From: Vallitaleaceae bacterium
GTDB taxonomy: Bacteria > Bacillota > Clostridia > Lachnospirales > Vallitaleaceae
Length of the DNA stretch: 15,675 nt
Assembly: GCA_027858555.1 (NCBI GenBank)
Contig: JAQICP010000514.1
Span: 1-15,675, forward strand
Direction: 5' to 3'
Position numbers and translations under genes: made by a program. Below the pieces are notes generated by a model. It was not told where the DNA came from. It searched no databases and saw only the letters and a program-made list of their open reading frames with translations. The stretch's first letter is position 1; the number at the start of each line of letters is the position of its first letter. Below are positions 14,123 to 15,675 of this stretch, one piece after another.

Positions 14123-14125
14123 ACT
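14117..14125 (+). promoter_or_regulatory. Candidate extended -10 promoter of the dctPQM genes
   Basis: TG-C-TATACT (14117-14125) with no recognisable -35 box about 17 bases upstream. This fits a promoter that depends on an activator, plausibly the AraC-type regulator encoded just before it. Transcription would start near 14132. Confidence 0.4.
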
Positions 14126-14164
14126 TTTTTCGTAGCTATAAAACATATATATCGGGAGGAATTT

Positions 14165-15265
14165 ATGAAAAAATTAGTAGCGTTATTATTAATGTCGATT
14201 ATGATTATATCACTTGCAGGTTGTGGTCTTAAATCACCAGTAGAAGAGGATACATCAACGCCAGACACTGCAACTGATCCTGCAACAACAGATGATAGCA
14301 GTACAGACGAAACAGCAGATGACAGTGCTGATGTGGTTTCAACTGACCCAGCAGTAACTTTTGTTTATGCAGAAGTTAATCCACTTGATTCTATCGTTGG
14401 ACAAACAGGTTTAGCGTTCAAAGAAAAAGTTGAAGAACTGTCTAACGGTTCAATTACAATTGATATTCAAGCTAACGGCGTATTAGGTTCAGAAAATGAT
14501 GTTCTTGATACAATGCTTGGTGGTGGTGGTACTGTTGATATGGCACGTATCTCAGCATTTGCATTAACTAGTTACGGTGGAGAAAAGTCAAAATTGCTTT
14601 CAGTTCCTTATACATTTGTTAACCGTGAGCATTTCTGGGCTTTTGCAACATCTGACTTAGCGCCTGAATTCTTACTTGAGCCACACGAAAATGGTTCTGG
14701 TATCAGAGGCTTATTCTACGGCGAAGAAGGCTTCCGTCATTTCTTTACTTCAAGTCCAATTACTGGTATTGAAGGTATGAATGGTCTTAAAATTCGTGTT
14801 TCTAATGACCCTGTAGCAACAGGTATGGTTACAGGCCTTGGTGCTGATCCAACAGTTGTTGCTTATGATGAGCTTTACTCAGCACTTTCAACAGGTGTTG
14901 TTGATGCTGCAGAACAACCAATTGCTAACTATTTAGCAAAAGCATTCTATGAAGTTGCTGATACAATGATCCTTGATGGTCACACACTAGGTGCTATTCA
15001 AGTAATCATTACTGATGAAGCTTGGGACAGTTTAACAGCAGACCAACAAAATGCTCTTACTGAAGCTGGTGTGTATGCATCACAGTTCAATAGAGAACTT
15101 TCAGAAGGCGCTGAAAATGAAGCACTTGCTACATTGAAAGACGCTGGCGTTAATATTGTAGAAGTTCCTGACAAAAAAGCTTGGCAAGATGCTTGTGCAG
15201 ATGTTATTAAATCAGCAACAGCTGGTAGCGAAGATCTTTACCAACAACTTCTTGACATGCAATAA
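14165..15265 (+). CDS. dctP: TRAP transporter substrate-binding lipoprotein DctP
   Basis: A 366-residue lipoprotein starting at ATG 14165 with GGGAGGA at 14154-14160; the longer open frame upstream runs back into the regulator gene and is not real. The signal MKKLVALLLMSIMIISLAGC places the lipidated cysteine at 20. Residues ~21-60 are a T/D/S-rich linker. The binding domain then shows VNREHFW, R191 in GFRHFF, R211 in GLKIRVSND and VDAAEQP, all typical of DctP proteins that bind organic acids. It is followed by dctQ and is the probable transport component; the paralogue at 11439 shares the same motif order. Codon choice is simpler and more biased (GCT/GGT/CCA/CTT) than in the kinase and regulator genes, suggesting high expression. 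Confidence 0.92.
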   Translation: MKKLVALLLMSIMIISLAGCGLKSPVEEDTSTPDTATDPATTDDSSTDETADDSADVVSTDPAVTFVYAEVNPLDSIVGQTGLAFKEKVEELSNGSITIDIQANGVLGSENDVLDTMLGGGGTVDMARISAFALTSYGGEKSKLLSVPYTFVNREHFWAFATSDLAPEFLLEPHENGSGIRGLFYGEEGFRHFFTSSPITGIEGMNGLKIRVSNDPVATGMVTGLGADPTVVAYDELYSALSTGVVDAAEQPIANYLAKAFYEVADTMILDGHTLGAIQVIITDEAWDSLTADQQNALTEAGVYASQFNRELSEGAENEALATLKDAGVNIVEVPDKKAWQDACADVIKSATAGSEDLYQQLLDMQ

Positions 15266-15297
15266 TAAAGAATAGGTTACATATTATTTTAAAAATA

Positions 15298-15326
15298 AGA
15301 CACAAAGGTGTACTGCCTTTGTGTCT
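15298..15326 (+). terminator. 11-bp hairpin between dctP and dctQ (attenuator or RNA-stabilising stem)
   Basis: AGACACAAAGG - TGTACTG - CCTTTGTGTCT, a perfect 11-bp stem with a 7-base loop, 32 bases after the dctP stop. It is followed by CATTGG rather than a U-run, so it is a poor intrinsic terminator. It more likely protects the dctP message from 3' exonucleases or causes partial termination, giving more binding protein than membrane subunits. Confidence 0.65.
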
Positions 15327-15346
15327 CATTGGTTAAGGAGGAAAAT

Positions 15347-15675
15347 ATGCAAAAGTTTTTTGATATAGCCGACAAAATTAAGCCAGCATATGATGGGGTT
15401 TATAAGGTCGTTCTATTTGTATGTAAGGTGTTGTTGATTATTGATATAGCCATAACAACAATGGCCGTTACCGGAAGATACGTTTCATTTGTTCCTGATC
15501 CAGCATGGAGCGAGGAAGTTGTTTTAACATGTATGGCTTATTTGGCTGTACTGTCAGCGGCATTGGCTATTCGCAGTGGTACACATATCCGTATGGCAGC
15601 TCTAGATCGTTATCTACCAAAAAGATTATTGTTCTTTCTAGATTTACTGGCAGATGTCTTCGTTTCTATATTAGC
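15347..15675 (+). CDS. dctQ: TRAP transporter small permease DctQ (3' end outside window)
   Basis: The first 109 codons of a membrane protein running off the right edge. AAGGAGG at 15335-15341 precedes ATG 15347 by 5 bases. Transmembrane helix 1 spans about residues 20-45 (VVLFVCKVLLIIDIAITTMA), followed by the family signature 'PAWSEEVVLTCMAYLAVLSA', then 'ALAIRSGTHIRMAALDRYLP' and a third hydrophobic stretch at the edge. The W-S-E-E motif and 'G-x-H-I-R-M' are characteristic of the four-helix DctQ subunit that pairs with the large DctM permease. DctM should follow outside the window. Confidence 0.9.
   Translation, partial: MQKFFDIADKIKPAYDGVYKVVLFVCKVLLIIDIAITTMAVTGRYVSFVPDPAWSEEVVLTCMAYLAVLSAALAIRSGTHIRMAALDRYLPKRLLFFLDLLADVFVSIL

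Noticed and set aside
13946..14164. An upstream extension of the dctP frame.
   Set aside because: It overlaps the AraC domain of the regulator; the signal peptide and ribosome binding site fix the start at 14165.

Overview
The window looks like a chromosomal segment of a low-GC Gram-positive bacterium, most likely a Clostridia member related to Lachnospirales. The reasons are the AT-rich coding, strong AGGAGG-type ribosome binding sites, TTG starts, lipoprotein signal peptides of Gram-positive type, a DUF4317 protein (a family I associate with Lachnospiraceae and relatives), and a YesM/YesN-type two-component system. No rRNA, tRNA, CRISPR array or transposase gene was seen.

Left part (1-3730, + strand): a compact accessory cluster. 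It opens with the 3' end of an AbiEi-type antitoxin gene. This overlaps a TTG-initiated AbiEii nucleotidyltransferase toxin gene (type IV toxin-antitoxin / abortive infection system). Then come a possible 21-residue ORF, a small conserved protein, a 512-residue protein ending in a SEC-C zinc-binding motif, and a 216-residue protein with two cysteine pairs. The cluster ends at about 3748-3900 in a decayed methyltransferase gene that kept its ribosome binding site but has ATA where the start codon should be.

Middle part (3995-9743): three secreted-protein or unknown loci and one DUF4317 gene. A minus-strand lipoprotein gene is interrupted by a single in-frame TGA; the frame stays open and protein-like for 97 more codons. 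Divergent from it is an orphan BMP-family substrate-binding lipoprotein with an unusual N-terminal TPR-like module and a seven-unit VEEP/VEEA repeat linker. A 115-residue unknown protein follows, with a 14-bp perfect palindrome inside its promoter. The 3' end of that gene is present a second time (about 73 bp) on the far side of the minus-strand DUF4317 gene.

Right part (9891-15675, + strand): a TRAP transporter locus with its own regulation. The order is a promoter, a YesM-type histidine kinase, a DctP-type substrate-binding lipoprotein coupled to it by an ATGA overlap, a YesN-type response regulator with AraC output, then a second DctP lipoprotein and the start of DctQ; DctM presumably lies beyond the window. 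The first binding protein, sitting between kinase and regulator, is a good candidate for a ligand co-sensor, while the second is the likely transport component. An 11-bp hairpin between dctP and dctQ probably sets unequal expression of binding protein and membrane subunits.

The strongest items for follow-up are the TGA-interrupted lipoprotein, the sensor-type binding protein within the two-component operon, the TPR-BMP fusion, the palindromic operator, and the genes linked to AbiE.
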